Source: Listeria ivanovii subsp. londoniensis (lineage in GTDB: Bacteria; Bacillota; Bacilli; Lactobacillales; Listeriaceae). Taken from it: 64,000 nt of DNA. Under the pieces are notes generated by a model, which searched no databases, was not told the DNA's origin, and saw only the letters and a list, made by a program, of their open reading frames with translations. Below are positions 11,685-22,865 of the stretch, in pieces. A program made the position numbers and the translations under genes. Position 1 is the first letter of the stretch. The number at the start of each line of letters is the position of its first letter. Where the stretch lies: positions 248,001 through 312,000 of the forward strand of contig NZ_CP009576.1 in the NCBI RefSeq assembly GCF_000763495.1. The letters run 5' to 3'.

Positions 11685-13976
11685 ATGGACGCTTCCACAA
11701 GTTTTGCCATTTTACCATCTAATGTAAAAGAAAAAATCGCTTTTCCACACGAAATTAACTGTGTAAAAACGGCGAGTTGGGCGAATAATTGTTTAACAGG
11801 TACACTTGATACTGGTTATTTCAGTTGTTATTTTGTAAATGAAAAAATTGCGCGGGTAATCGTAAACCCATTTGGCGAAGCGGATTCGACTGCTTCAATA
11901 GCCGCGATTCATGATACAGCGAAACAAGCTGCCGAATTTGATGAAGCAAGTGATTATTATCAGTTACAATTTGCCGATAAACAAATCATCATTTACAAAG
12001 ACACATTCCAAATCATTATGAAACAAGCAGGAAAAGTCATTTTTCAAACAGAGGGACTGGCAGTTAATCGAAATAAAGAGCATCAAATCTCCATTCAAAG
12101 CAGACCGGAAACAGCTATTTTCGGTCTGGGAGAAAAAACTGGTGGATTGAATAAGGCTGGGTCAATTATAAGTATGTGGAATACAGATGTTTATAGCCCG
12201 CATAATAAAGACACGGTCGAAATATACCAATCCATTCCGTTTATGATAGCTGATACAGAAGAAACGACATATGGATTATTTTATGACAACTCTTACCGTA
12301 CCGAATTTGACTTCCAAAGCTATGAAGATAAATACACGATTTTAGCAGAAGGCGGCCAAGCGAATTTTTATGTTGTTTTTGGCGCGGACGTAAAAGAAGT
12401 AGTGGCGAGTTATACGGATTTAACAGGAAAAACCCCGCTTCCTCCAAAATGGTCATTAGGTTACCATCAATCAAGATATAGCTATACGTCAGAGGAAGAA
12501 GTAGAACGGATTGCCAACACATTTAAAGAAAAAGAAATTCCGCTTGATTGTGTTTTCATGGATATTCACTACATGGATGATTTCCGAGTATTCACGTTTA
12601 ATCCAGATACATTTCCAAACGGACCAGAACTAATCGCTCGACTTCGGGAAAAAAATATTGATGTGGTTCCAATTGTTGATCCCGGAATAAAAAAAGATGT
12701 TAATTATCCTGTTTATCAAGAAGGAATCAAACATAATTATTTCTGTCGTAAGTTAGAAGGCGAAATTTATTATGGCGAAGTTTGGCCAGGTATCAGTGCT
12801 TTTCCAGATTTTCTAAGTACAACTGTTCAAAATTGGTGGGGAAACTTGCATAAGTTTTACACAGATTTAGGAATTCGTGGTATTTGGAATGATATGAACG
12901 AACCTTCCGTGTTTAATGAAAGTAAAACAATGGACTTAGATGTGGTACATGATTTGGACGGAAAAAACGTAACTCACAAAGAAGCACATAACTTATATGG
13001 CTTGTATATGAGTAAGGCGACTTTTGAAGGATTAAAACGGTTAGTGCCAAATGAACGACCATTTTCACTTACTCGGGCAGGTTATGCAGGAGTGCAGCGG
13101 TATTCAGCCGTTTGGACAGGAGATAATCGTAGCCACTGGGAGCATTTAGAAATGTCATTACCGATGATTATGAATTTAGGTTTATCCGGAGTTGCCTTCA
13201 CTGGCGCAGACGTTGGCGGATTTTCCTCTGATTGCACGAAAGAAATGCTGATACGCTGGACACAAGCAGGTGCGTTTTTACCTTATTTTAGAAATCATTG
13301 CGTACAAGATAGTATTTATCAAGAACCATGGGCATTTGGATTAGACGCGGAGAAAATTGTGAAGAAATATATTGAACTTCGCTATGCCTTTTTACCATAC
13401 ATCTACACAGAATTTCAAAAAACAGCGGAAACAGGGCTGCCACTAGTACGACCACTATATACCGAATTTAAAGATGAACGAGACTTAATTCAAGTAAATG
13501 ACGAGTTTATGCTTGGTGAAAATATTCTTGTGGCTCCGATTGTGCGAGAAGGTCAGGTAAAACGCCTTGTTCGCTTACCAAAAGGAACATGGTTTAACTA
13601 CTGGACAAAAGAACAATTAGAAGGCGGCGACTACATTATCGCTGACGCACCAATTGATACCATGCCGATTTACATTAAAGCAGGAACAATTTTACCGATT
13701 GGAAGTAGCGTTCAAAATACAAAAGAAACCCAAAGTATTGCACTTGAAATCTATTTAGCAAATGGCACGGCATCAGGATACGTGTATAATGATGATGGTA
13801 AAAGTTATGAATACCAAAATGGTGGATTCGCCAAAACTGGACTATCAGCTACCTTGCAAAACGGCGAAGTGCAAGTAAAAGCAACTCACAGCGGTAAAGT
13901 AAATCTACAGCTAGAAATTACTACAATTCAAGTTTTTGGCGAAAAAACAAACAAAATTACAAGGGCGGGAATCTAA
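11685..13976 (+). CDS. GH31 alpha-glucosidase
   Basis: 763-residue cytoplasmic glycoside hydrolase family 31 enzyme. The catalytic nucleophile is Asp403 in GIWNDMNEP and the acid/base Asp480 in VWTGDNRSHW, both matching the alpha-glucosidase subfamily. An N-terminal beta domain includes the GLGEKTGGLNK segment. It starts two bases after the previous gene and ends three bases before the next, so the three enzymes are translationally clustered. It is expected to release glucose from non-reducing ends of imported malto/isomalto-oligosaccharides. Confidence 0.92.
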   Translation: MDASTSFAILPSNVKEKIAFPHEINCVKTASWANNCLTGTLDTGYFSCYFVNEKIARVIVNPFGEADSTASIAAIHDTAKQAAEFDEASDYYQLQFADKQIIIYKDTFQIIMKQAGKVIFQTEGLAVNRNKEHQISIQSRPETAIFGLGEKTGGLNKAGSIISMWNTDVYSPHNKDTVEIYQSIPFMIADTEETTYGLFYDNSYRTEFDFQSYEDKYTILAEGGQANFYVVFGADVKEVVASYTDLTGKTPLPPKWSLGYHQSRYSYTSEEEVERIANTFKEKEIPLDCVFMDIHYMDDFRVFTFNPDTFPNGPELIARLREKNIDVVPIVDPGIKKDVNYPVYQEGIKHNYFCRKLEGEIYYGEVWPGISAFPDFLSTTVQNWWGNLHKFYTDLGIRGIWNDMNEPSVFNESKTMDLDVVHDLDGKNVTHKEAHNLYGLYMSKATFEGLKRLVPNERPFSLTRAGYAGVQRYSAVWTGDNRSHWEHLEMSLPMIMNLGLSGVAFTGADVGGFSSDCTKEMLIRWTQAGAFLPYFRNHCVQDSIYQEPWAFGLDAEKIVKKYIELRYAFLPYIYTEFQKTAETGLPLVRPLYTEFKDERDLIQVNDEFMLGENILVAPIVREGQVKRLVRLPKGTWFNYWTKEQLEGGDYIIADAPIDTMPIYIKAGTILPIGSSVQNTKETQSIALEIYLANGTASGYVYNDDGKSYEYQNGGFAKTGLSATLQNGEVQVKATHSGKVNLQLEITTIQVFGEKTNKITRAGI

Positions 13977-13979
13977 AAA

Positions 13980-15641
13980 ATGAAAGAAAAAGACTGGTGG
14001 AAAAAAAGTGTAGTGTATCAAATTTATCCGAAGAGTTTTAATGACTCCAATGGGGATGGCGTTGGGGACATTCAAGGGATTATCGAGAAATTAGACTATC
14101 TAAAAAAACTAGGCGTGGATGTAATCTGGTTGTCGCCAGTTTATGACTCACCGCAAGATGATAATGGATATGACATTCGCGATTACCAAAAAATCTATGA
14201 AGAATATGGCGATATGGCTACTTTCGATAATTTATTACAAGGGCTTCATGACCGCGATATGAAACTAGTGATGGATCTTGTTGTCAATCACACATCTGAT
14301 GAGCACAAGTGGTTCGAAGAGTCTCGTAAATCAAAAGATAATCCTTACCGCGATTATTATTTCTGGCGTGAAGAAAACGAAATTAACAACTGGGGCTCGA
14401 TTTTCAGTGGTCCAGCTTGGGAATTAGACGAAAAAACAGGCGAATATTACTTGCATTTATTCTCCAAAAAACAACCTGATTTAAACTGGGAAAATCCAAA
14501 ATTACGTCAAGATGTCTATAACATGATGAAATTCTGGCTAGATAAAGGGATTGATGGTTTCCGCATGGACGTAATTAATTTCATTTCTAAAAACACTGAT
14601 TTCCCAGATGGCCCAGTTGCTGAAGGTCAAACTTATGGAGACGCTGGCAACGATTTTTGTAATGGTCCACGGATTCACGAATTCTTGCGCGAAATGAATC
14701 AAGAAGTAACCTCTAATTACGATGTGATGACAGTTGGGGAAATGCCTGGCGCTAGTACAACAGACGCCCAAATCTACACCAACCCAGCTAATAAAGAAGT
14801 CGATATGATATTTACTTTTGAACATATGAACTTAGATTCAGACGGAGATAACAAATGGGATTTAAAACCAATTTACCTCCCAGAACTAAAAGAAAATATG
14901 TCTGAATGGCAAGTGGCACTTCAAGAAAACGGTTGGAACAGCTTATACTGGAACAATCATGACCAACCACGTATCGTTTCCCGTTTTGGAAATGACAATC
15001 GTTTCCGAGTTCGTTCTGCAAAAATGCTTGGGACATGTCTGCACATGATGAAAGGAACGCCGTATATTTATCAAGGGGAAGAAATCGGCATGACAAATGT
15101 TCATTTTGAAAGCCTAGATGAATATCGTGATATCGAAACACTCAACATGTACAAAGAACGAAAAGAGCAAGGACACAGCCATGAAAACATTATGGAATCA
15201 ATCTACACAAAAGGTCGTGACAACGCAAGAACACCTTACCAATGGGACAATAGCCCAAATGCAGGCTTCACAACAGGCACACCTTGGATTAAAGTGAACC
15301 CTCGTTATACCGAAATCAATAACGAAGAAGCGCTTAAAAATCCAGATTCCATTTTCTACTACTACCAAAACCTAATCAAATTACGCAAATCAACCGAAAT
15401 CATCACAACAGGTAACTATCGCTTATTATTACCAAACGATGAAGCCGTATTTGCTTACGAACGCTATACAAATGATGAAAAATTAGTCGTTCTATGTAAC
15501 TTTACTGAAGACGAACAAATCATTACGGACAAAAATATCTTAAATGACATTAAAAAAGGTACAGTATTAGTAAATAATGTACCAGATATTATAGAAGGAA
15601 CTTTACGACCATACGAAGCAATCGTTTATCAAGTGAAATAA
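13980..15641 (+). CDS. GH13 oligo-1,6-glucosidase
   Basis: 553-residue alpha-amylase-superfamily enzyme, normal length for oligo-1,6-glucosidase or trehalose-6-phosphate hydrolase. Conserved regions: DLVVNHTSDEH, GFRMDVIN (nucleophile Asp197), VGEMPG (acid/base Glu254) and NNHDQPR (Asp328). The numbering is one or two residues from the Bacillus cereus enzyme. Placement after two GH31 enzymes and an importer lacking a PTS favours alpha-1,6-glucosidase over phospho-trehalase. A terminator follows, closing the operon. Confidence 0.9.
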   Translation: MKEKDWWKKSVVYQIYPKSFNDSNGDGVGDIQGIIEKLDYLKKLGVDVIWLSPVYDSPQDDNGYDIRDYQKIYEEYGDMATFDNLLQGLHDRDMKLVMDLVVNHTSDEHKWFEESRKSKDNPYRDYYFWREENEINNWGSIFSGPAWELDEKTGEYYLHLFSKKQPDLNWENPKLRQDVYNMMKFWLDKGIDGFRMDVINFISKNTDFPDGPVAEGQTYGDAGNDFCNGPRIHEFLREMNQEVTSNYDVMTVGEMPGASTTDAQIYTNPANKEVDMIFTFEHMNLDSDGDNKWDLKPIYLPELKENMSEWQVALQENGWNSLYWNNHDQPRIVSRFGNDNRFRVRSAKMLGTCLHMMKGTPYIYQGEEIGMTNVHFESLDEYRDIETLNMYKERKEQGHSHENIMESIYTKGRDNARTPYQWDNSPNAGFTTGTPWIKVNPRYTEINNEEALKNPDSIFYYYQNLIKLRKSTEIITTGNYRLLLPNDEAVFAYERYTNDEKLVVLCNFTEDEQIITDKNILNDIKKGTVLVNNVPDIIEGTLRPYEAIVYQVK

Positions 15642-15650
15642 ATAGCCGAA

Positions 15651-15679
15651 AAGCCATCCGATTTCAGGGTGGTTTTTTT
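15651..15679 (+). terminator. Terminator closing the oligosaccharide operon
   Basis: GCCATCC / GGGTGGT stem (two G-U pairs) followed by a run of T. Confidence 0.8.
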
Positions 15680-15737
15680 GTTCGATCAAAAATTTATAGT
15701 ATAATAGAAGGAAATTGATTTATTAGGAGGAATTTCA

Positions 15738-16511
15738 TTGCTATTTGATACGCATGTGCACCTTAACGACGAGGCTTTTGACGATGATATAGAAGAAGTA
15801 ATAAAGCGAGCACAAGAAAACGATGTAACTCGTATGGCCGTTGTCGGTTTTAACAAAGAAAGCATTGACCGAGCATTAAAACTAGCAGAAAAATACGATT
15901 TCATTTCACTAATCGTCGGCTGGCACCCTACAGACGCATTTAGTTTTACTGACGAAGATTTAGAGTGGTTACGCGATTTAGCCCTAACCCATCCAAAAGT
16001 AGTTGCTTTAGGCGAAATGGGACTTGATTATCATTGGGATACTTCGCCGAAAGAAACACAATTTGAGGTTTTTCGAAAACAAATTCGTCTAGCCAAAGAA
16101 GTGAATTTGCCGATAGTTATTCATAATCGTGAAGCGACCGAAGATATCATTCGAATTTTGCAAGAAGAGCACGCCGAAGAAGTAGGTGGAATTATGCATT
16201 GTTTTGGTGAATCAGTCGAAGTAATGGAAGCTTGCCTAGCGATGAATTTTTACATTTCATTCGGCGGAACCGTCACTTTCAAAAACGCCAAATTACCAAA
16301 AATTGCAGCTCAGGCTATACCAATTGACCGATTATTAATCGAAACTGACGCTCCATATCTTGCTCCGACACCAAATCGTGGAAAAAGAAACGAACCGGGA
16401 TACGTCAAGTTAGTTGCCGAAAAAATAGCTGAATTGAAAGAAATGAAATACAGCGAAATCGCAACGCACTCAACGGATAACGCAAAACGGTTGTTTAAAA
16501 TTAGAGATTAG
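15738..16511 (+). CDS. tatD: TatD-family metal-dependent hydrolase/DNase
   Basis: 257-residue TIM-barrel hydrolase. Metal ligands are visible in FDTHVHLND at the N-terminus, GEMGLDYHWD, IHNREA, MHCFGE and ETDAPYL. Known for TatD proteins: metal-dependent 3'-5' exonuclease or related hydrolase activity. It begins with TTG preceded by TAGGAGG. In Bacillus and Listeria it lies between metG and yabE/rnmV, as here, although the sugar operon has been inserted between it and metG. Confidence 0.92.
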   Translation: MLFDTHVHLNDEAFDDDIEEVIKRAQENDVTRMAVVGFNKESIDRALKLAEKYDFISLIVGWHPTDAFSFTDEDLEWLRDLALTHPKVVALGEMGLDYHWDTSPKETQFEVFRKQIRLAKEVNLPIVIHNREATEDIIRILQEEHAEEVGGIMHCFGESVEVMEACLAMNFYISFGGTVTFKNAKLPKIAAQAIPIDRLLIETDAPYLAPTPNRGKRNEPGYVKLVAEKIAELKEMKYSEIATHSTDNAKRLFKIRD

Positions 16512-16743
16512 TTGTAATGAAACTGTAACATAAGTCTGACTCTGTAACCCAATCTTAAGCTTTAAAGATATAAAAATAGGTATTTGGACCAAAACCCTTA
16601 TTTTATGCCTACGACCAGAGACGTAGAAAAATGACATACTTTTGTTACATTTGATATTTAACAAGCTTTGTTAATTTTAAAACGGCTTCATACCAACGTT
16701 TATTTACTAAGTTTGCGCAAATATGAACAATCTATTAAAAAAA
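16512..16743. other. Intergenic stretch with no recognisable element
   Basis: A/T-rich spacer between tatD and the YabE-like gene. No SD-linked ORF or strong hairpin with a T run was seen; a weak inverted repeat occurs around 16570-16605. Confidence 0.5.
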
Positions 16744-16773
16744 TTGACAGTTGTTTGCTCCCCTGTATATAAT
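16744..16773 (+). promoter_or_regulatory. SigA-type promoter of the YabE-like gene
   Basis: TTGACA (16744-16749) and TATAAT (16768-16773), 18-bp spacing, 29 bp before the start codon. Confidence 0.75.
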
Positions 16774-16802
16774 CACTAGCGAAGTAGAAAGGGGAGAAAT
16801 AC

Positions 16803-18029
16803 ATGACCATGGAAAACAGCAGTAACGTAGCCCAATCATCAAAATGGAAATTACCAATCATGATTGCAGGATTTGTTATTGTAGTAGCATTGGTTTTTTA
16901 TTTCGTTTTCGAAGGAACTAAAAACGATATCACTATAGTAAACGCTGGTGAAAAAATGGAATCAAGAACACACGCTAAAACAGTTTCCGCAGCACTTGAT
17001 GAAGCAGGAATTAAAGTAAGCGAACATGATGAAATTGCGCCAGGTAAAAATGCAGAAATTAAAGACGGTATGGAAATTAAATATCTTCCAGCCCGTGAAG
17101 TTACAATAAATGATAATGGCACAAAGAAAAATGTGTGGAGTACAAAAGAAAATGTTTCTGATTTACTTAAAGACGAAAACATTATAACAAACCCACATGA
17201 TGTGTTAAACGTAGCATTAGATGATAAATTAAAAGACGGCCTTGAAGTTAACATTAATCGTGCCATTGAACTTTCCTTACAAAACGGAGCAAAAAAAGAT
17301 ACAGTTTGGACAACCAAAACTAGTGTTGGTGATTTACTAACCGAGAAAAATATCAAACTGGACAAAGAAGACCGTGTGTCACCTGCGAAAGACAGTAACT
17401 TAAAGGAAAAAATGACCGTACAAGTTACATATGTTGATTCAAAAGCTGATAAGAAAAAAGAGCAAATTAAATTCAATACAGTTTACAAAGAAGATGACAG
17501 CCTAAATCAAGGCGTTGAAAAAGTCGTTCAAGAAGGTAAAACTGGTGAAAAAATTGTTGAGTATAAAGTAACATTTGAAAATGGTAAAGAGAAAAAACGC
17601 GATGTCATTAAAGAAAATGTTACTGCTGCAAAATCTGATAGAGTAGTTGTTCGTGGTACAAAAGCAAAACCAGTAGTATCGCAAATAGCTAATGCAACAC
17701 CTGCTAAAAAAGCGTCATCTAGCACTTCATCATCTTCATCGACTCCATCTGGCGGTAAAACATTCACAATGGAATCTACTGCTTATTCAGGTGGTGGAAC
17801 AACAGCGACAGGAATTAACTTAAGTGCTAATCCAGGAATGAAAGTAGTTGCTGTAGATCCAAGTGTTATTCCACTTGGCTCACGTGTTTGGGTTGAAGGA
17901 TATGGAGAAGCTATTGCTGGTGATACTGGTGGAGCAATCAAAGGAAATATCGTTGACGTTTATTTCCCAAATGAAAGTTCATGCTACTCATGGGGTAGAA
18001 GAACTGTAACCGTAAAAGTGTTAAACTAA
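16803..18029 (+). CDS. yabE: YabE/RpfB-like cell wall protein (DUF348-G5-3D)
   Basis: 408-residue surface or secreted protein. One N-terminal membrane segment (about residues 18-37) is followed by three DUF348 repeats, each with a (S/A)xxDLLxxxxI-like core, then a G5 domain (about residues 215-285), a Ser/Thr-rich linker and a C-terminal 3D domain with conserved aspartates (DPSVIPLGS, AGDTGG, VDVYF). 3D domains occur in lytic transglycosylases and resuscitation-promoting-factor-like stationary phase proteins. It likely remodels peptidoglycan. It has its own promoter and terminator, so it is monocistronic. Confidence 0.9.
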   Translation: MTMENSSNVAQSSKWKLPIMIAGFVIVVALVFYFVFEGTKNDITIVNAGEKMESRTHAKTVSAALDEAGIKVSEHDEIAPGKNAEIKDGMEIKYLPAREVTINDNGTKKNVWSTKENVSDLLKDENIITNPHDVLNVALDDKLKDGLEVNINRAIELSLQNGAKKDTVWTTKTSVGDLLTEKNIKLDKEDRVSPAKDSNLKEKMTVQVTYVDSKADKKKEQIKFNTVYKEDDSLNQGVEKVVQEGKTGEKIVEYKVTFENGKEKKRDVIKENVTAAKSDRVVVRGTKAKPVVSQIANATPAKKASSSTSSSSSTPSGGKTFTMESTAYSGGGTTATGINLSANPGMKVVAVDPSVIPLGSRVWVEGYGEAIAGDTGGAIKGNIVDVYFPNESSCYSWGRRTVTVKVLN

Positions 18030-18040
18030 TAAACGCATAA

Positions 18041-18072
18041 AAACGAGGCTGACTCATAGGGCCTCGTTTTTT
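18041..18072 (+). terminator. Terminator after yabE-like gene
   Basis: AACGAGGC / GCCTCGTT stem followed by T residues. Confidence 0.9.
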
Positions 18073-18129
18073 CTTTGTTCAAAATGTGGTATGATGGATA
18101 TAATTATTTACTAAAAAGGATGTAGTCTT

Positions 18130-19585
<1,456 letters not shown>

Positions 19586-19650
19586 TTTTTTCAAAAAAAG
19601 CGCTTTCTTAGTTGACAGTTAGCACTTACAACTGTTAAAATATTTGGTTA

Positions 19651-19679
19651 TTGATTTATTGGCCCACCTGTGCTATACT
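19651..19679 (+). promoter_or_regulatory. veg promoter
   Basis: TTGATT (19651-19656), 17-bp spacer, extended -10 TGC-TATACT (19671-19679). A second TTGACA (19612) / TAAAAT (19636) pair lies further upstream. In Bacillus the veg promoter is known to be strong. Confidence 0.65.
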
Positions 19680-19703
19680 ATTGATTAGTGAGGTGGAAAA
19701 TAA

Positions 19704-19961
19704 ATGCCAAAAACCATTGCAAGCATTAAGACGAATTTAGATTCTAGATTAGGTAAAGCATTGACATTGAAAGCAAACGGCGGTCGTAAAAAAACGATTG
19801 AACGTTGCGGCATCCTAGCTGAAACATATCCATCCGTTTTCATTGTAGAGCTTGATCAAGATGAAAACAACTTTGAAAGAGTATCCTATAGTTATACGGA
19901 TATCTTAACAGACGCAGTAGAACTTGTATTTACAGATGATAATAAAGAATTAGCTTTGTAA
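19704..19961 (+). CDS. veg: Veg family protein
   Basis: 85-residue Veg protein ([16 protein letters not shown] start), with an SH3-like small fold. Known in Bacillus subtilis as a strongly transcribed vegetative gene that stimulates biofilm gene expression; molecular role unclear. It is flanked by its own promoter and terminator, and its place between ksgA and ispE is the conserved Firmicute order. Confidence 0.95.
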   Translation: MPKTIASIKTNLDSRLGKALTLKANGGRKKTIERCGILAETYPSVFIVELDQDENNFERVSYSYTDILTDAVELVFTDDNKELAL

Positions 19962-19973
19962 GAAGCTGAAGTA

Positions 19974-20002
19974 GCCGAACCGTAAAGCATGGTTCGGTTT
20001 TT
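19974..20002 (+). terminator. Terminator after veg
   Basis: GCCGAACC / GGTTCGGT stem, then T residues. Confidence 0.9.
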
Positions 20003-20096
20003 GCTTTGTTAAAGTGCATTTTAGACTGCCAGCTACATATTTCTTCTTTCGTATGATAGAATAGAAAAAGAGATTTTGAACGCGGAGGCGGGGAAA

Positions 20097-20993
20097 ATGA
20101 AAATAAGCGTAACGGCGCCAGCTAAAATTAATCTTTCGCTTGATGCTCTTTACAAACGTGAAGATGGATACCATGAAGTAGAAATGGTAATGACAACGAT
20201 TGATCTTGCGGATAGACTTTATTTAGAGCGGCTAGATGAGGACGTTATTATATTAGATGTAAAGGCGCACTTTATCCCGGAAGACCGCCGCAATTTAATT
20301 TATCAAGCAGCGGCCCTTTTGAAAAAACGTTTTGATGTAAAAGCAGGGGTGCGAATTACGATAGATAAACATATTCCGGTTTCTGCTGGGCTTGCAGGAG
20401 GAAGTTCGGATGCAGCAGCAGCACTTAAAGGTCTAAATATTATTTGGGAACTAGGACTTTCAATAGAGGAGCTAGCAGAAATTAGTTCAGAAATTGGCTC
20501 TGATATTGCCTTTTGTGTATACGGAGGAACGGCCATTGCAACTGGTCGTGGGGAGAAGATTTCTTCACTTCCTAATATGCCAGGCTGCTGGATTGTACTT
20601 GCTAAACCTAGCATTAGTGTATCAACACCAACCATTTATAAAGAGTTACAGATAGATAATGTAGAACATCCTAATACGAGAAAAATGATAGAGGCAATGG
20701 AACAAGGAGACTTAGACGGGATTTTTGCCGCTACAGGAAATGTTTTGGAGTCTGTAACGTTAGAAAAGAATCCGCAAGTTAAACGGATTAAAGAACGGAT
20801 GCTCGCATTTGGTGCTGAGGCGGCTCTAATGAGTGGTAGCGGTCCGACAGTGTTTGCGCTCATCAAACAGTACTCAAGAGCGAAACGCATCTATAATGGC
20901 CTACGTGGCTTTTGTGAAGAAGTATATATGGTTAGACCATGGAGTGAGAGTGAAAATGATACTATTAAAAGTTCGGAGGGGTCAGACAAATGA
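20097..20993 (+). CDS. ispE: 4-diphosphocytidyl-2-C-methyl-D-erythritol kinase
   Basis: 298-residue GHMP kinase of the methylerythritol phosphate route to isoprenoid precursors. Seen: [10 protein letters not shown] at the N-terminus, the ATP loop [17 protein letters not shown], and the C-terminal [14 protein letters not shown] 20097 is chosen over the in-frame TTG 20076 because GGAGG at 20084-20088 stands 8 bases before it. Its last four bases overlap the next start (ATGA), so it is coupled to the ChbG/YdjC-like gene. Confidence 0.95.
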   Translation: MKISVTAPAKINLSLDALYKREDGYHEVEMVMTTIDLADRLYLERLDEDVIILDVKAHFIPEDRRNLIYQAAALLKKRFDVKAGVRITIDKHIPVSAGLAGGSSDAAAALKGLNIIWELGLSIEELAEISSEIGSDIAFCVYGGTAIATGRGEKISSLPNMPGCWIVLAKPSISVSTPTIYKELQIDNVEHPNTRKMIEAMEQGDLDGIFAATGNVLESVTLEKNPQVKRIKERMLAFGAEAALMSGSGPTVFALIKQYSRAKRIYNGLRGFCEEVYMVRPWSESENDTIKSSEGSDK

Positions 20994-21727
20994 AGATTAT
21001 TTTTAATGCAGATGATTTTGGAATTAGCCCAGGAGCGGTATATGGCATTTTGGATTCTTACAAACGAGGCGTCGTAAAATCAACGACACTACTTGCCAAT
21101 AGCCCAGCATTTGATTTAGCAGTTGAGGTAGCAAAAGAAAACCCAGGTCTTGATATCGGCGCGCATTTGACCTTGACTTTCGGCAGACCAATTCTTCAGG
21201 GACTTGAAACATTAACTGATGACGATGGTCGTTTTCGTAAAAATTATACTGCACTAGAATCTGGCTTAGCTGATGTAGATATGGGAGAAGTGGAACGCGA
21301 ATTAACTGCCCAAATCGAGAAAATTTTAGCTGCTGGACTGATGATTTCTCATTTTGATACACATCATTCAATTGAACCGTTAATCTATCCAGTACAACAC
21401 ATGCTTGCAGAAAAGTATGGTGTAAGCTTAAGGCGCCATGCAGATGTTTCTGATTTTGGGACGATTAAAACACCAGATTTCTTTGCTACTGATTTTTATG
21501 CAGACGGTGTAAGCTTTGAAACCATTAAAAAATTAGTTCAAAGCTATATTGGTACAAATGATGTAATCGAAATTATGACTCATCCAGCCTTTATTGACGA
21601 TACGTTACTTCGTATTTCTAGTTATATTCAACCCCGTACGAAAGAACACACCATACTAACATCCAGAGAGTTACAAGCATATTTAGGTCAACAAGAAGTA
21701 GAAATTATTAGTTTCCGTGATTTATAA
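20990..21727 (+). CDS. ChbG/YdjC-family carbohydrate deacetylase
   Basis: 245-residue protein with the YdjC fold. The metal/catalytic motif FNADDFGIS is at the N-terminus, then [16 protein letters not shown] and EIMTHPAF. Known members deacetylate acetylated oligosaccharides such as chitobiose. The substrate here is not evident, and pairing with ispE is by position only (4-base overlap). Confidence 0.85.
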   Translation: MKIIFNADDFGISPGAVYGILDSYKRGVVKSTTLLANSPAFDLAVEVAKENPGLDIGAHLTLTFGRPILQGLETLTDDDGRFRKNYTALESGLADVDMGEVERELTAQIEKILAAGLMISHFDTHHSIEPLIYPVQHMLAEKYGVSLRRHADVSDFGTIKTPDFFATDFYADGVSFETIKKLVQSYIGTNDVIEIMTHPAFIDDTLLRISSYIQPRTKEHTILTSRELQAYLGQQEVEIISFRDL

Positions 21728-21737
21728 AAAATACTGT

Positions 21738-21770
21738 CCTGTCAAAGAAAGTTTATTTGGCAGGCTTTTT
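21738..21770 (+). terminator. Terminator after ispE-chbG pair
   Basis: CCTGTCAAA / TTTGGCAGG stem with a C-T5 tail. Confidence 0.8.
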
Positions 21771-21889
21771 GTACATTAAAAGAATAAAAGTTGTCAATTT
21801 TATAGAAAACGTTTTATAATAGAGAAAATACGGACAAAATACATGGAATTGCTTTTTAATATACGGAATTTATCAAAGGGAGAGAGATT

Positions 21890-22708
21890 ATGAAGATTCG
21901 TCGCAGTGAACGATTAATTGATATGACGCAATTTCTTTTATCGCATCCGCGAAAACTAGTGCCGCTTACGATGTTTGCTGAACGTTATGGCTCAGCTAAG
22001 TCTTCTATTAGTGAAGATTTGGTCATCATAAAGAAAACGTTTGAAGATAGAGGAATAGGAACGCTTGAAACAGTTCCAGGAGCTGCTGGAGGAGTACAAT
22101 ATATTTCCATCGCTGGGAATGATGATGTGCTAGATTTTGTACACACATTATGTAACCGGATTGCAGAACCGAATCGCTTGTTGCCAGGTGGTTATTTGTA
22201 TCTTTCTGACTTGTTAGGAGAGCCAGTTACGCTTAAAGCAATTGGGAAAATATTAGCTACAAAATTTAACGGCAAAAAAATAGATGCAATTATGACAGTG
22301 GCGACGAAAGGTATTCCGATTGCTCAAGCAGTTGCAGAACACTTAAGCGTACCATTTGTCATCGTAAGAAGAGATAGTAAAGTGACAGAAGGCTCGACGG
22401 TAAGCATCAATTACGTTTCAGGTTCTTCCAAACGAATTGAAAAAATGGAACTATCAAAACGTAGTCTAGCGGAAGGCTCCAATGTGGTTATTGTAGATGA
22501 TTTCATGAAAGCTGGCGGAACTATTAACGGAATGAAAAATTTGCTGGAAGAATTTAATGCTCATTTAGTTGGCATTGGGGTGCTAGTTGAATCGGAGTAT
22601 GCGGAAGAACGCTTAGTAGATGATTATGTGTCACTTGTGAAAATTAAAAATGTCAACATGAAAGAAAAACAAATCGAAGTGGTTGATGGGAATTATTTTA
22701 ATAGTTAA
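21890..22708 (+). CDS. purR: Purine operon repressor
   Basis: 272-residue PurR. An N-terminal winged helix (RRSERLIDMTQFLLSHP..., about 70 residues) precedes a phosphoribosyltransferase-fold domain with the PRPP loop VVIVDDFMKAGGTINGM near residue 200. It represses purine synthesis genes and is released by PRPP. In Bacillus it is followed by yabJ and spoVG. Here yabJ is absent from this position and a three-gene export module intervenes before spoVG. Confidence 0.95.
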   Translation: MKIRRSERLIDMTQFLLSHPRKLVPLTMFAERYGSAKSSISEDLVIIKKTFEDRGIGTLETVPGAAGGVQYISIAGNDDVLDFVHTLCNRIAEPNRLLPGGYLYLSDLLGEPVTLKAIGKILATKFNGKKIDAIMTVATKGIPIAQAVAEHLSVPFVIVRRDSKVTEGSTVSINYVSGSSKRIEKMELSKRSLAEGSNVVIVDDFMKAGGTINGMKNLLEEFNAHLVGIGVLVESEYAEERLVDDYVSLVKIKNVNMKEKQIEVVDGNYFNS

Positions 22709-22865
22709 GTAAGCGACCTTGGAGAAATCTAGGGTTGTTCTTTTGTTGTGAACAAATCAGCCTTGCGATGTACTTCACTCACTTAAGTTTTATGGTAAAA
22801 TAAATCCTATCATTGTTACATAAAATATAAGGCTTCCAAATACTTGGGGCAGAAGGAGAACATTC

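Noticed and set aside
22709-22760. Terminator after purR
   Set aside because: The possible stem is imperfect and the T tail is interrupted; too weak to list.
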